From Paludibacteraceae bacterium (GTDB lineage Bacteria > Bacteroidota > Bacteroidia > Bacteroidales > Paludibacteraceae): DNA of 64,000 nucleotides. Shown here in pieces: positions 56,185 to 64,000 of this stretch. The notes beneath the pieces are model-generated. The model did not search any database, had not been told where the DNA came from, and worked only from the letters and a program-made list of their open reading frames with translations. The stretch is from positions 1 through 64,000 of the forward strand of contig JAFZKQ010000016.1 of NCBI GenBank assembly GCA_017553575.1, written 5' to 3'. Every line of letters begins with the position of its first letter. Within the stretch, counting starts at the first letter, position 1. A program made the translations under genes and the position numbers.

Positions 56185-57531
56185 ATGTTATATAGAAAAA
56201 TAGAGAAAGAGATAAAAGATTTCCTAAGCGCAAAACCGAACAAGATTTTGCTTATTGATGGGGCAAGACAAGTGGGGAAAACCTTCATAATAAGAGAAGT
56301 TGGCAAAAAGTTATTTAAAAACTTCGTCGAAGTCAACCTTCTTCAAGATTGGAAAGGAGAAAAGATGTTCAAAAACATACAGACACTATCCGACTTCTAC
56401 CTCCAACTAAGCGTTATCGGAGGAAACCAACTAAACCATGCAGATGACACTCTGGTATTTCTTGATGAAATCCAAGCCTACCCTCACCTTCTGACTATGC
56501 TCAAGTTTCTCAGACAAGACAACAAATACACATTTGTAGCCAGCGGTTCTCTATTAGGAGTCACCCTTTCACAAACCGCCTCCATCCCTATCGGAAGCAT
56601 CCACGTAATGCAAATGTTCCCATTGGATTTCGAAGAATTCCTCATCGCCAATAACGTGGGAAAAGATATGCTCGAAAATATGAGACAACTCTATCAAAAA
56701 GAGTCGGAACTATCCGAGGAAAACCACAACATCATCATGAAGATGTTCAAACGATATTTGCTATGTGGAGGGCTACCAGATGCCGTCAATGTTTTTTTGG
56801 AAACTAACAACATCGTCAAACTGAGAAAAGTACAAAGCGAAATACATCGCTACTATGGGATGGACGCTTCTCAATATGATTCAGAACACCGATTGAAAAT
56901 ACGCAGGGTCTATGAATACATTCCGTCCGCACTTGAAAACAAAAAGAAAAGAATTGTGTTCAAAGAGATTGAAGGAGGTGGGAAAAAAACATTTTACGAC
57001 TATCAAGATGAATTCGATTACCTAATTAATGCCGGCATCGCATTAGAAGTCAAGGCCATATCAACCCCAAAATTTCCTCTATTGGAATCCGTCAAGAAAA
57101 ATCTATTAAAACTATACTTGAATGATGTCGGCATTCTAACCTGCTTACTGTACCAAAACAACTTCAACGCTATTTTCAACGACGAGACAAGCATCAATTT
57201 AGGAACTGTTTATGAATCTGTTGTCGCCCAAGAGCTAACAGCACATGGCCTTTCACTCAACTACTATGACAACAAACAGAACGGAGAAGTCGATTTCTTG
57301 GTGGACGACTTTAATTCTCTATCTGTACTCCCTATAGAGGTGAAATCAGGGAAAGACTATACGAAACACTCTGCACTCACCCGCTTCCTCTCAAACCCGG
57401 ACTATTCCGTCAAAAGAGGTATCGTGTTTTCCAACCATCGCCAAGTGAGGAAAAAAGGAGATGTTCTATACCTGCCAATCTACTATGTCATGTTTATCGG
57501 ACAAACAGATATAGAGGAACAGATTCCATAA
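56185..57531 (+). CDS. AAA+ ATPase with DUF4143 C-terminal domain
   Basis: 448 residues. Walker A LIDGARQVGKT (23-33), Walker B LVFLDEIQAYP (about 90-100), sensor FVASGSLLGV, and the family's EFLIANN and YLLCGGLPDAV segments put it in the AAA_14/DUF4143 group. The C-terminal domain has GEVDFLVDD followed by LPIEVKSGKDY, i.e. D...ExK, the order of a PD-(D/E)xK nuclease-like fold. These ATPases are numerous, often laterally exchanged, and have no agreed function; some are proposed toxin- or mobile-element-linked. It is bracketed by palindromic clusters on both sides and preceded by iterons, so it may move or spread with them. Confidence 0.88.
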   Translation: MLYRKIEKEIKDFLSAKPNKILLIDGARQVGKTFIIREVGKKLFKNFVEVNLLQDWKGEKMFKNIQTLSDFYLQLSVIGGNQLNHADDTLVFLDEIQAYPHLLTMLKFLRQDNKYTFVASGSLLGVTLSQTASIPIGSIHVMQMFPLDFEEFLIANNVGKDMLENMRQLYQKESELSEENHNIIMKMFKRYLLCGGLPDAVNVFLETNNIVKLRKVQSEIHRYYGMDASQYDSEHRLKIRRVYEYIPSALENKKKRIVFKEIEGGGKKTFYDYQDEFDYLINAGIALEVKAISTPKFPLLESVKKNLLKLYLNDVGILTCLLYQNNFNAIFNDETSINLGTVYESVVAQELTAHGLSLNYYDNKQNGEVDFLVDDFNSLSVLPIEVKSGKDYTKHSALTRFLSNPDYSVKRGIVFSNHRQVRKKGDVLYLPIYYVMFIGQTDIEEQIP

Positions 57532-57546
57532 ACACATTTCCATTAG

Positions 57547-57861
57547 CCCCACACTGAAAGCATGGGCTAATAATTGTGTCGTCTCTCCGAGACGGGGAGG
57601 TTGGATGACGACTGAATTCGATTCTGCTAGCCCCATGCTGAAGCATGGGGCTAGCAGTTGTAACGTCTCTTCGAGACGAGAAGGAAAAAATGCGTTGGCG
57701 ACACCTACCGTGTCGAAGACACGACACACATAATAGCCCCGCCTTTCAAGGTGGGGAAATAATTGTGGTGTCTCTCCGAGACGAGAAGGAAAAATGCGTT
57801 GGCGACACCTGCCGTGTCGAAGACACGACACATTTAATAGCCCCGCCTTTTCAAGGTGGGG
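57547..57861. repeat. REP-like palindromic cluster 2 (315 bp, left copy)
   Basis: A variant unit (CCCCACACTGAAAG..., CGTCTC-TCC-GAGACG, then GGTTGGATGACGACTGAATTC) followed by two standard units of four hairpins, all in the same orientation as cluster 1. It matches cluster 3 in composition and in total length of 315 bp. The standard hairpin CCCCATGCT-GA-AGCATGGGG is at about 57631-57650. Confidence 0.85.
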
Positions 57862-57868
57862 AAAGAAA

Positions 57869-58320
57869 TCAATCATCCAGCAAGAAATAACGTTCATCAA
57901 TAACAACATCGTTTTCCACGAGGAAGGAACGATATTCATCAGAGAAAGAACGTGTACGATGATGTTCTTTCTGTTTTTTGATATAACCAACAATCATATC
58001 CCTATCTCGGGATCCATAGCTAAAAGCTGAATATTCATGTTCCCAACCACGGAAATCAGGGAAGAACGGATTCGCTTTTAGCCACTTGCTACTAGTCCCT
58101 TTTATACGCGCACAAACAAAGAAAGAGAAAGGGTCGCAGGCAAGGATGCAAATATATGGATATGGTCAGGCATCCCACCTATACGAAAGACATGACTACC
58201 AAGACCCGTCGCTATGCCATAAATATATGCATATAACTCCCGATCATGTTCCATCAAAATGGTCGGTTTCCTACGATAAGTGGAGAAAACAATGTGGTAA
58301 TACGATTGCGTGTAACTCAT
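57869..58320 (-). pseudogene. IS200-like REP-associated tyrosine transposase (RAYT), frameshifted
   Basis: From ATG 58320 the frame gives MSYTQSYYHIVFSTYRRKPT and then MPDHIHIFASLPATLSLS, with the HUH histidine pair in DHIHIF, ending at 58102. The remainder is in another frame: IKGTSSKWLKANPFFPDFRG, WEHEYSAFSYGSRDRDMIVG, then YIKKQKEHHRTRSFSDEY up to the stop at 57869. The Tyr of GYIKKQ is the expected catalytic Y1 residue. Inserting one base near 58105-58110 joins FVR to IKGTSS, the normal family sequence. Joined length is about 150 residues, as usual. It lies 8 bases from cluster 2 and 112 from cluster 3, the setting expected of RAYTs, which act on REP hairpins. Confidence 0.85.
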
Positions 58321-58432
58321 AGGTCATAATATTATAAAGTCAAAACATAAGATTCTTTCCTACAAAACGGTAGGCTTACAAAGATAGACAAAATACACGA
58401 AGAGGATTATGAGATTTTTACGATTTTTTATT

Positions 58433-58747
58433 CCCCACACTGAAAGTGCGGGGCTAATGGTTGTGTCGTCTCTCCGAGACGGGAAGGTTGGATGACGACT
58501 GAATTCGATTCTGATTCCCCATGCTGAAGCATGGGGCTAATAGTTGTAACGTCTCTCCGAGACGGAAAGGAAGAATGCGTTGGCGACACCTGCCGTGTCG
58601 AAGACACGACACATTCAATAGCCCCGCCTTTAAAGGTGGGGGAAATAGTTGTGACGTCTCTCCGAGACGAGAAGGGAAAATGCGTTGGCGACGCCTGCCG
58701 TGTCGAAGACACGACACATATAATAGCCCCGCCTTTTCAAGGTGGGG
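58433..58747. repeat. REP-like palindromic cluster 3 (315 bp, right copy)
   Basis: Same order as cluster 2: variant unit, then two standard four-hairpin units, same orientation and exactly 315 bp. Substitutions are scattered and no length change is visible. It ends 10 bases before the serA terminator. Confidence 0.85.
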
Positions 58748-58754
58748 GATAAAA

Positions 58755-58792
58755 TGAAAAAAGAGACGCACAAATGCACGTCTCTTTTCTAT
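58755..58792 (-). terminator. Terminator of the serC-serA operon
   Basis: On the minus strand AAAAGAGACG-TGCA, loop TTTG and TGC-GTCTCTTTT form a long stem with one bulge, followed by TTTTTC. It is 20 bases past the serA stop. Confidence 0.85.
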
Positions 58793-58811
58793 CCTTTTAT
58801 ATTGTTGGATA

Positions 58812-59729
58812 TTATTTGTTCACACGGAACTTTTCGTTGCCGTTCTTGATGAAATCAACGATTTGCTTAGCAGCTGCAATACCAGCATTCGTGTTAGCCT
58901 CAGTTGTCTGAGCACCCATCTTCTTAGGTGTTGAGAAGTAACGACCCTCAAACTTAGCGAACTCATCATTAGCAGCAGGCATGATATCCGTGATATACTT
59001 CAAATCCGTACGCTCAGCCAACAACTTAATCAAGCCAGCCTCGTCGATAACCTCCTTACGAGCCGTATTGATCAAGATACCACCCTTCTTCATTTGGCCT
59101 ACCATATCGTAGTTGATGCTGTTCTTCGTCTCTGCAGTCGCAGGGATATGAAGAGATACGATATCACAAGTCTTGAAGAGTTCATTTTGGTTAGCCACAG
59201 CCTTGACACCAGCAGCCTCGATAGCAGAAGCTGGACAGAAAGCATCATAAGCATAGACATCCATACCGAAGCCCTTAGCGATACGTGCCACATTACGACC
59301 TACGTTACCGAATGCCAAGATACCCAATTTCTTGCCCATCAACTCTGAACCAGACTTGCCGTTGTAGAAATTACGAACAGCATAAACCAACATACCGAAA
59401 ACCAACTCGGCTACCGCATTGGCGTTTTGTCCAGGCGTGTTCATCACACATACCTTGTGAGCTGTTGCTGCTTCCAAATCAACATTGTCATATCCGGCAC
59501 CTGCACGGACAACAATCTTCAAATTCTTTGCAGCATCCAACACCTCTGCATCAATCACATCGCTACGGATGATGATAGCCTCAACATTGGCAACAGCGTC
59601 AAGCAACTGCTTCTTCTCCGTGTACTTCTCCAAAAGGACCATTTCGAAACCTGCGGCGTCCAACTCCTTCTTTATTCCGTCAATCGCATCTTTTGCGAAT
59701 GGCTTTTCTGTAGCAACTAAAACTTTCAT
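58812..59729 (-). CDS. serA: D-3-phosphoglycerate dehydrogenase
   Basis: 305 residues from ATG 59729 (MKVLVATEKPFAKDA). An upstream ATG at 59783 would add 18 residues lying in the serC-serA gap and is not supported. It is the short form without a C-terminal ACT regulatory domain. Seen: NAD-binding LGILAFGNVGRNVARI, the substrate-side VRAGAGYDNVDLEAA, TARKEVIDEAGL with the catalytic Arg, and the D...E pair near DIMPAANDEF. The usual C-terminal catalytic His of the 'PH' motif is not evident in this part (STPKKMGAQTTEAN has a Lys-Met-Gly instead), as in other Bacteroidota members. It oxidises 3-phosphoglycerate in serine synthesis. It is 74 bases after serC. Confidence 0.92.
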   Translation of the reverse strand: MKVLVATEKPFAKDAIDGIKKELDAAGFEMVLLEKYTEKKQLLDAVANVEAIIIRSDVIDAEVLDAAKNLKIVVRAGAGYDNVDLEAATAHKVCVMNTPGQNANAVAELVFGMLVYAVRNFYNGKSGSELMGKKLGILAFGNVGRNVARIAKGFGMDVYAYDAFCPASAIEAAGVKAVANQNELFKTCDIVSLHIPATAETKNSINYDMVGQMKKGGILINTARKEVIDEAGLIKLLAERTDLKYITDIMPAANDEFAKFEGRYFSTPKKMGAQTTEANTNAGIAAAKQIVDFIKNGNEKFRVNK

Positions 59730-59803
59730 GCTAATATCTTTTAAACGGGGTAGAGACGATGCGAACACCGTCTCTACGACCAAATTATACCTTATTATAT
59801 ATA

Positions 59804-60886
59804 TTATTTTACGTGAGCTGCCTCAAACTCCTTCATGCAATCAACCAAAGCTTGAACGCTCTCGATTGGCAAAGCATTGTAGCAAGAAGCACGGAAACCA
59901 CCAACCAAACGGTGACCCTTGATTCCGACCATACCCTTAGAGGTAGCGAATTTTGCGAACTCGTCAGCCAAGTCAGCATATTGCTCCTTCAAAACGAAGC
60001 AGATGTTCATGCGAGAACGGTCCTCCTTCTTAGCTGTACCAACGAACATCTTACTGTTGTCGATAGCGTTGTAAAGCAACTCAGCCTTAGCGATGTTTCT
60101 CTTCTCCATCTCCTTAACACCACCTTGAGCCTTCAACCACTTCAAAGTTTGAAGAGCAGCGTAGATAGGCAATACTGGAGGAGTGTTGAACATAGAACCA
60201 TTCTCTGTGTGAGTTCTATAATCCAACATTGTTGGGATGTGGCGAGAAACCTTACCAAGCAACTCGTCCTTTACGATTACGAAAGTAACACCGGCAGGAG
60301 CCAAGTTCTTTTGTGCACCACCATAGATCAAACCATACTTCTTAACGTCGATTGGACGAGAGAAGATATCTGATGACATATCAGCTACAACTGGAATTGG
60401 AGAATCGATGTCGTTCAACAACTCCGTACCAAAAATAGTATTGTTAGTTGTGATGTGCAAATAGTCAGCATCAGCAGGGATTTGGTAATCCTTGCCTGCC
60501 TTTGGAACCCAGTTGAAGTTCTCGTTAGCAGAAGTAGCAACCTCGACAACCTCACCGAATGCCTTAGCCTCCTTCATAGCCTTCTTTGCCCATACACCAG
60601 TATTGACATAAGCGGCCTTCTTCTCCAAAAGGTTGAAAGGAACCATACAGAATTCCAAGCTGGCACCACCACCGAGGAAGATTACCGAATATCCCTCAGG
60701 GATGTTCAATAGTTCTTTGAACAATGCCACAGCCTCGTCTACAATTGGTTGGAAGTTCTTTGCACGGTGGCTAATCTCAAGGAGAGACAAACCATCATTT
60801 TCAAAATCCAAAACTGCTTGAGCTGTCTTCTCGATCACTTCTCTTGGAAGGATTGATGGTCCTGCGTTGAAATTATGTTTCTTCAT
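59804..60886 (-). CDS. serC: Phosphoserine aminotransferase
   Basis: 360 residues from ATG 60886 ([20 protein letters not shown]), the classic SerC start. Residues read further upstream to 61051 cover the promoter and are not coding. Seen: [21 protein letters not shown] for phosphate and cofactor binding, and [12 protein letters not shown] with Lys193 as the PLP Schiff-base residue. The end [11 protein letters not shown] is also diagnostic. It converts 3-phosphohydroxypyruvate and glutamate to phosphoserine. It is first in the serC-serA operon, with its -7 box at 60965-60972. Confidence 0.97.
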   Translation of the reverse strand: MKKHNFNAGPSILPREVIEKTAQAVLDFENDGLSLLEISHRAKNFQPIVDEAVALFKELLNIPEGYSVIFLGGGASLEFCMVPFNLLEKKAAYVNTGVWAKKAMKEAKAFGEVVEVATSANENFNWVPKAGKDYQIPADADYLHITTNNTIFGTELLNDIDSPIPVVADMSSDIFSRPIDVKKYGLIYGGAQKNLAPAGVTFVIVKDELLGKVSRHIPTMLDYRTHTENGSMFNTPPVLPIYAALQTLKWLKAQGGVKEMEKRNIAKAELLYNAIDNSKMFVGTAKKEDRSRMNICFVLKEQYADLADEFAKFATSKGMVGIKGHRLVGGFRASCYNALPIESVQALVDCMKEFEAAHVK

Positions 60887-60964
60887 ACCTAAAAAATAAA
60901 TATTAAAGTAATTTTCTGATATTCTATATATAACCTCTTCCTTTTTTATCGAGGAAAAGTGACG

Positions 60965-60972
60965 CAAAGTTA
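60965..60972 (-). promoter_or_regulatory. -7 box of the serC-serA operon
   Basis: TAACTTTG on the minus strand matches TAnnTTTG; the leader would be about 72 bases. The -33 region is T-rich without a clear TTTG. Between this box and the hairpin at 61171 nothing else is seen. Confidence 0.65.
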
Positions 60973-61170
60973 ATATAAAATTCATACAGAATATAATTTT
61001 CTTGTTTTTTTTTGATAACAAAACAAAGTTCAATGGCCCATAAACCCTCATTTAAAAGCGAAAAATCTTACATTTTGTCAAATTCAAAAACATTTTATTT
61101 ACATAATGTCAATCGAGATTTTCAAAAAGCAAGTTTGCCTATCAAAATGACAAAATGAAGGGAGGCATCG

Positions 61171-61190
61171 CCCCATGTTGAAACATGGGT
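61171..61190. repeat. Solitary REP hairpin upstream of aroB
   Basis: CCCATGTT-GA-AACATGGG equals the first hairpin of the clusters (CCCATGCT-GA-AGCATGGG) with a matched C-to-T and G-to-A change that keeps the pair. The other three hairpins are absent or decayed; CCGCCTCCCCAAGAGG follows. Confidence 0.65.
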
Positions 61191-61272
61191 TACCAATTGA
61201 ACCGCCTCCCCAAGAGGAAAAGCAAGAAGAAACCTTATCTTTCCCCTACGCATCTATTTCAAATTTGTTTCC

Positions 61273-61280
61273 TATCTTTG
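61273..61280 (+). promoter_or_regulatory. -7 box of aroB
   Basis: TATCTTTG matches TAnnTTTG 57 bases before the ATG at 61338, which also argues against the longer reading from 61185. Confidence 0.65.
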
Positions 61281-61337
61281 CACCAAAACTTACGGCAAAA
61301 AGGGCTCACCCATATACACCTAAAACAAATAACGTTC

Positions 61338-62399
61338 ATGGCACAACAAAAAATCATAATTAGCCACGACCTCCAGGCTGATGTCAAGGCAGAATTGAAA
61401 GGGAAAACCACCAACGGACTTTTCATCCTAGTTGATTCCAACACCCACAAAAATTGCCTTTCCCTCTTAGGTGAGGAGATCGTAAGCCAGGCGAAAATAA
61501 TCGAAATCCCAGCTGGAGATGACAACAAGTCGCTCCAAAGCATCGCTGACGTATGGACTTTTCTCAGCAACAATGGGGCTTCCCGAAAATCATTCTTGAT
61601 CAACCTCGGTGGTGGTATGGTGACCGACCTTGGAGGATTTGCCGCATCCACCTTCAAGCGCGGCATGGAATACATCAACATTCCCACTACCCTTCTAGGA
61701 AGTGTCGACGCTGCCGTAGGTGGAAAAACCGGCATCAACTTCAATGGACTAAAGAACGAGATCGGGGTCATCAATCCCGCTGAAAGCGTTATTATCAACG
61801 CCCAATTCCTAAAAACATTGGATAAAGAAAATTTCCTCTCGGGATATGCGGAAATGATCAAACACGGATTGATCTCAACTCCCGAAATCTGGAAACACAT
61901 CTTAGAATTCGATTTGGACCAAGTCAACTACTCCTCATTAACGAATCTAATCGATGAGTCTGTTCGGGTTAAAGAGGAAATCGTCAAGATAGACCCAACC
62001 GAAAAAGGAATCCGAAAAGCCTTGAACTTCGGACACACTGTCGGACACGCTTTCGAAAGCTACGCCATGAAGACGGGGAAACCCAAACTACACGGATACG
62101 CCGTGGCTTGGGGTATGATTGCCGAATTATACCTTTCTTATAAGAAGACAGGGTTGGACAAAGCCATCCTCCGCGAAGGGGTTCAACTCATCAAAGAGAA
62201 CTACGGCGCACTGCCCATCACTTGCAAAGAGTACGATCTTCTCTACGAACTGATGACCCACGACAAAAAGAATGAAAGCGACGGGCGAATCCTATTCTCG
62301 CTCTTAGGCGGCATCGGCGACATCAAAATCAACACGAACGTCGAGAAACAGGAAATTTTCGAATCGTTAGACTTCTATCGCGACACGGTGGGGCTATGA
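61338..62399 (+). CDS. aroB: 3-dehydroquinate synthase
   Basis: 353 residues from ATG 61338 (MAQQKIIISHDLQADVKAEL). Seen: NAD-binding GGGMVTDLGGFAASTFKRG, IPTTLLGSVDAAVGGKTGIN, GVINPAESVIIN, the metal ligand segment SGYAEMIKHGLI, and LNFGHTVGHAFES with two zinc-binding histidines, plus KLHGYAVAWGM with another. All are textbook AroB blocks. It turns DAHP into 3-dehydroquinate in the shikimate pathway. It is 56 bases ahead of aroA on the same strand, so a likely operon. Confidence 0.97.
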   Translation: MAQQKIIISHDLQADVKAELKGKTTNGLFILVDSNTHKNCLSLLGEEIVSQAKIIEIPAGDDNKSLQSIADVWTFLSNNGASRKSFLINLGGGMVTDLGGFAASTFKRGMEYINIPTTLLGSVDAAVGGKTGINFNGLKNEIGVINPAESVIINAQFLKTLDKENFLSGYAEMIKHGLISTPEIWKHILEFDLDQVNYSSLTNLIDESVRVKEEIVKIDPTEKGIRKALNFGHTVGHAFESYAMKTGKPKLHGYAVAWGMIAELYLSYKKTGLDKAILREGVQLIKENYGALPITCKEYDLLYELMTHDKKNESDGRILFSLLGGIGDIKINTNVEKQEIFESLDFYRDTVGL

Positions 62400-62455
62400 T
62401 CATTCATGCCCACTAAGGTGTGTTCCGTCCATTCACCGTATTAATAAAAAAGTTT

Positions 62456-63685
62456 ATGATTTATAACATCACCGCACCCATCAATAAAAAAATAGCAGGG
62501 AGTATCCTTCTTCCCGCCTCAAAGAGCATCAGCAACAGAGCATTAATCCTACATGCCCTCAGCCGATCCACCCTTCCCATCCGCAACATTGCCCACTGCG
62601 ACGATACAGATGTAATGGTGAAGGCTCTCTCCTCTTCAGGAAACGCTATCGACATTGGTGCGGCAGGAACCTCCATGCGCTTTTTGACTGCATACCTTTC
62701 CAATACGGAAGGGGATTGGACCATCACCGGCAGCGAGAGGATGAAGCAACGTCCCATCTCCATCTTGGTGGATGCGCTCAGAAATCTAGGTGCGGAGATC
62801 GATTACATGGAAAACGAAGGTTTTCCCCCATTACGAATCAAAGGCAAGGCGCTTCAGGGTGGAAACATTCATTTGGACGGAAGCGTCAGCAGCCAATACA
62901 TCTCAGCGCTTTTGATGGTGGCACCTACCATGACCAATGGATTGACCCTCACCTTGGACGGGAAAATCATCTCCCGCCCTTACATCCGAATGACATTGAA
63001 GATGCTGGAAGAATTTGGCATACAGGCAGAATGGAACGACAATGTCATCCGTATTGCCCACCAGAAATTCAATCCCATCGACTACGAAGTAGAATCTGAC
63101 TGGTCTGCCTCTTCTTATTGGTATCAGATATGTGCCCTTTCGGAGATAGGAAGTGAAATCAATTTACCAGGACTGAGGGAAGAGAGCCAACAAGGAGATG
63201 CCGCTGTGGCAAAGATATTCGAGCACTTCGGCGTCACGACCCTATACACCCCAGAAGGAATCACCATCAAGCACGACAGAGGTTCCCAAAGAAAACTGCA
63301 ACTCGACTTGGTCAACCAACCTGATTTGGCACAAACCATCGTCGTAACCTGTTGCCTCCTCAATACGCCATTCGAAATCACAGGGTTGGAGACATTGAAA
63401 ATCAAAGAGACGGATCGAATCTCAGCTTTAATTAATGAATGCGCGAAACTAGGCTATCACCTCAAAGGGACAAACTCAAGCCTCAGTTGGGAAGGAGACG
63501 AGAAAGCGAAGAATCAAGAAAGTCCTATCCTAACCTACAAAGACCACCGCATGGCAATGGCTTTTGCTCCGGCCGCATTCCGATTCCCTCAAATAGAGAT
63601 AGAAGATCCTTTGGTAGTAAGCAAATCCTATCCAAAGTATTGGGAGGACTTGAAAACGGTGAAATTCGAGATACAGGAACGCTAA
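62456..63685 (+). CDS. aroA: 3-phosphoshikimate 1-carboxyvinyltransferase (EPSP synthase)
   Basis: 409 residues from ATG 62456 (MIYNITAPINKKIAGSILLP). The longer reading from 62420 lies in the aroB-aroA gap. Seen: LPASKSISNRALIL with the PEP/S3P lysine, GAAGTSMRFLTAYL in place of the classic GNAGTAMRPL, RMKQRPISILVDALRNLGAEI, SSQYISALLM, LKIKETDRISAL and KDHRMAMAFA. The SMRF variant of the glyphosate-site loop is normal in Bacteroidota. The chain is somewhat shorter than E. coli AroA (427). It joins shikimate-3-phosphate and PEP in chorismate synthesis. Confidence 0.95.
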   Translation: MIYNITAPINKKIAGSILLPASKSISNRALILHALSRSTLPIRNIAHCDDTDVMVKALSSSGNAIDIGAAGTSMRFLTAYLSNTEGDWTITGSERMKQRPISILVDALRNLGAEIDYMENEGFPPLRIKGKALQGGNIHLDGSVSSQYISALLMVAPTMTNGLTLTLDGKIISRPYIRMTLKMLEEFGIQAEWNDNVIRIAHQKFNPIDYEVESDWSASSYWYQICALSEIGSEINLPGLREESQQGDAAVAKIFEHFGVTTLYTPEGITIKHDRGSQRKLQLDLVNQPDLAQTIVVTCCLLNTPFEITGLETLKIKETDRISALINECAKLGYHLKGTNSSLSWEGDEKAKNQESPILTYKDHRMAMAFAPAAFRFPQIEIEDPLVVSKSYPKYWEDLKTVKFEIQER

Positions 63686-63694
63686 GGGGAATAC

Positions 63695-63731
63695 CCCTCT
63701 CAGACTAACGGCAGAGGCAAGTCAGAGAGGG
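63695..63731. other. Hairpin downstream of aroA
   Basis: CCCTCTCAGACT (63695-63706) pairs with AGTCAGAGAGGG (63720-63731) with one A-A mismatch over a 13-base loop. No T tract follows on the plus strand, so it is not a classical terminator; it may end the aroBA transcript by processing or protect its 3' end. Confidence 0.45.
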
Positions 63732-63792
63732 CCCCTTCGAAACTGCCCAAAGCGGCCTAAACGGGTCTGCCCAATCTTCCAAATGTGACTGC

Positions 63793-64000
63793 TCATAACA
63801 GCCAGTCCAAATAATTATCAGGGGTTACAACCACTGTTTCTTTGATGGTGTACGCATCAAGGAAAGAATTAGGGAAGGCTGTTTTTCCCTTATTAGGATT
63901 CCACTTCATTTCAAAAGCAGTCATTGAGCCATCACACTCCTCTATATAATCGATTTCTTGTTGTGCCTTAGTACGCCAAAAATAAGTGTTGCAGTAATGT
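63793..64000 (-). CDS. ATP-binding protein with DUF4143 domain, C-terminal part (cut by right edge)
   Basis: Reading the minus strand from the right edge gives NTYFWRTKAQQEIDYIEECD, then GSMTAFEMKWNPNKGKTAFP and a final NYLDWLL before TGA at 63793. EIDYIE...FEMKW is the E/D...ExK core of the DUF4143 nuclease-like domain found at the end of AAA_14 ATPases. About 69 residues are visible. It belongs to a different subgroup from the ATPase at 56185 (QQEIDYIEE against GEVDFLVDD). Confidence 0.75.
   Translation of the reverse strand, partial: HYCNTYFWRTKAQQEIDYIEECDGSMTAFEMKWNPNKGKTAFPNSFLDAYTIKETVVVTPDNYLDWLL

Noticed and set aside
55822-58747. A CRISPR array.
   Set aside because: The repeated unit is about 120 bp with four internal palindromes, copies abut or are separated by a few bases, there are no constant-size unique spacers, and no cas gene is present.
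58428-58771. Several open frames inside the palindromic clusters (also 55789-56050 and 57466-57993) with phrases such as VEDTTH and RRDVTT.
   Set aside because: They are translations of the repeated hairpins in different frames. The same phrases recur wherever the DNA repeat does, so there is no protein-level constraint.
60887-61051. A serC start at 61051.
   Set aside because: It would include the promoter TAACTTTG (60965-60972); SerC proteins start with the NFNAGP block right after ATG 60886.
61185-61337. An aroB start at 61185, adding 51 residues.
   Set aside because: The added part covers the promoter -7 box (61273-61280) and is unlike AroB; the ATG at 61338 gives the normal N-terminus.
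1-64000. tRNA, rRNA, riboswitch or prophage genes.
   Set aside because: None was recognised by reading the intergenic stretches; a covariance-model scan was not possible here.

Overview
The window is chromosomal DNA from a member of the Bacteroidota, most likely order Bacteroidales. The evidence is the -33/-7 promoter form (TTTG, 19 bases, TAnnTTTG), the block DUF6089-uppS-bamA-Skp-Skp, a PorP/SprF protein paired with a type IX secretion substrate, a KorA-type 2-oxoacid:ferredoxin oxidoreductase, a succinate/acetate-type CoA-transferase, and many SPII lipoproteins. No rRNA or tRNA gene was recognised.

Layout. 1-2.1 kb: energy metabolism (korA fragment, CoA-transferase). 2.3-3.2 kb: PepSY-like lipoprotein. 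3.3-6.1 kb: four-gene plus-strand cassette (HprK-like kinase, S24/S26 peptidase-like protein, PqqD, nucleotidyltransferase) that resembles the tailoring part of a RiPP cluster but has no visible precursor or cyclase. 6.2-7.1 kb: murI. 7.2-16.7 kb: accessory stretch of lipoproteins, Sel1 and LRR proteins, a CAP lipoprotein, a TerY-like VWA protein, an L,D-transpeptidase-like protein and GrpB; at least three genes here are frameshifted or decayed. 16.8-22.4 kb: outer-membrane biogenesis operon (DUF6089, uppS, bamA, two Skp/OmpH chaperones). 22.7 kb: rpmH, missed by length-limited ORF calling.

23.0-55.6 kb is dominated by one minus-strand gene of 31.6 kb encoding a 10,533-residue secreted protein: signal peptide, an N-terminal region of about 500 residues, over one hundred Cys-paired Ig/PKD-like modules arranged in a three-module super-repeat, and a type B type IX sorting domain. 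Its stop overlaps the start of a PorP/SprF-family gene as ATGA. This is the standout system of the window: a giant surface adhesin with its own dedicated, translationally coupled outer-membrane partner, in the style of SprB/SprF.

55.7-58.8 kb is repeat-rich: clusters of palindromic REP-like modules around an AAA+/DUF4143 ATPase and a frameshifted IS200-like REP-associated tyrosine transposase, the latter sitting between two 315-bp direct repeats. Three 15-base direct repeats at exactly 33-bp spacing precede the ATPase. 58.8-63.7 kb: serine (serC-serA) and shikimate (aroB-aroA) biosynthesis, facing away from each other. The right edge cuts a second DUF4143-type ATPase.
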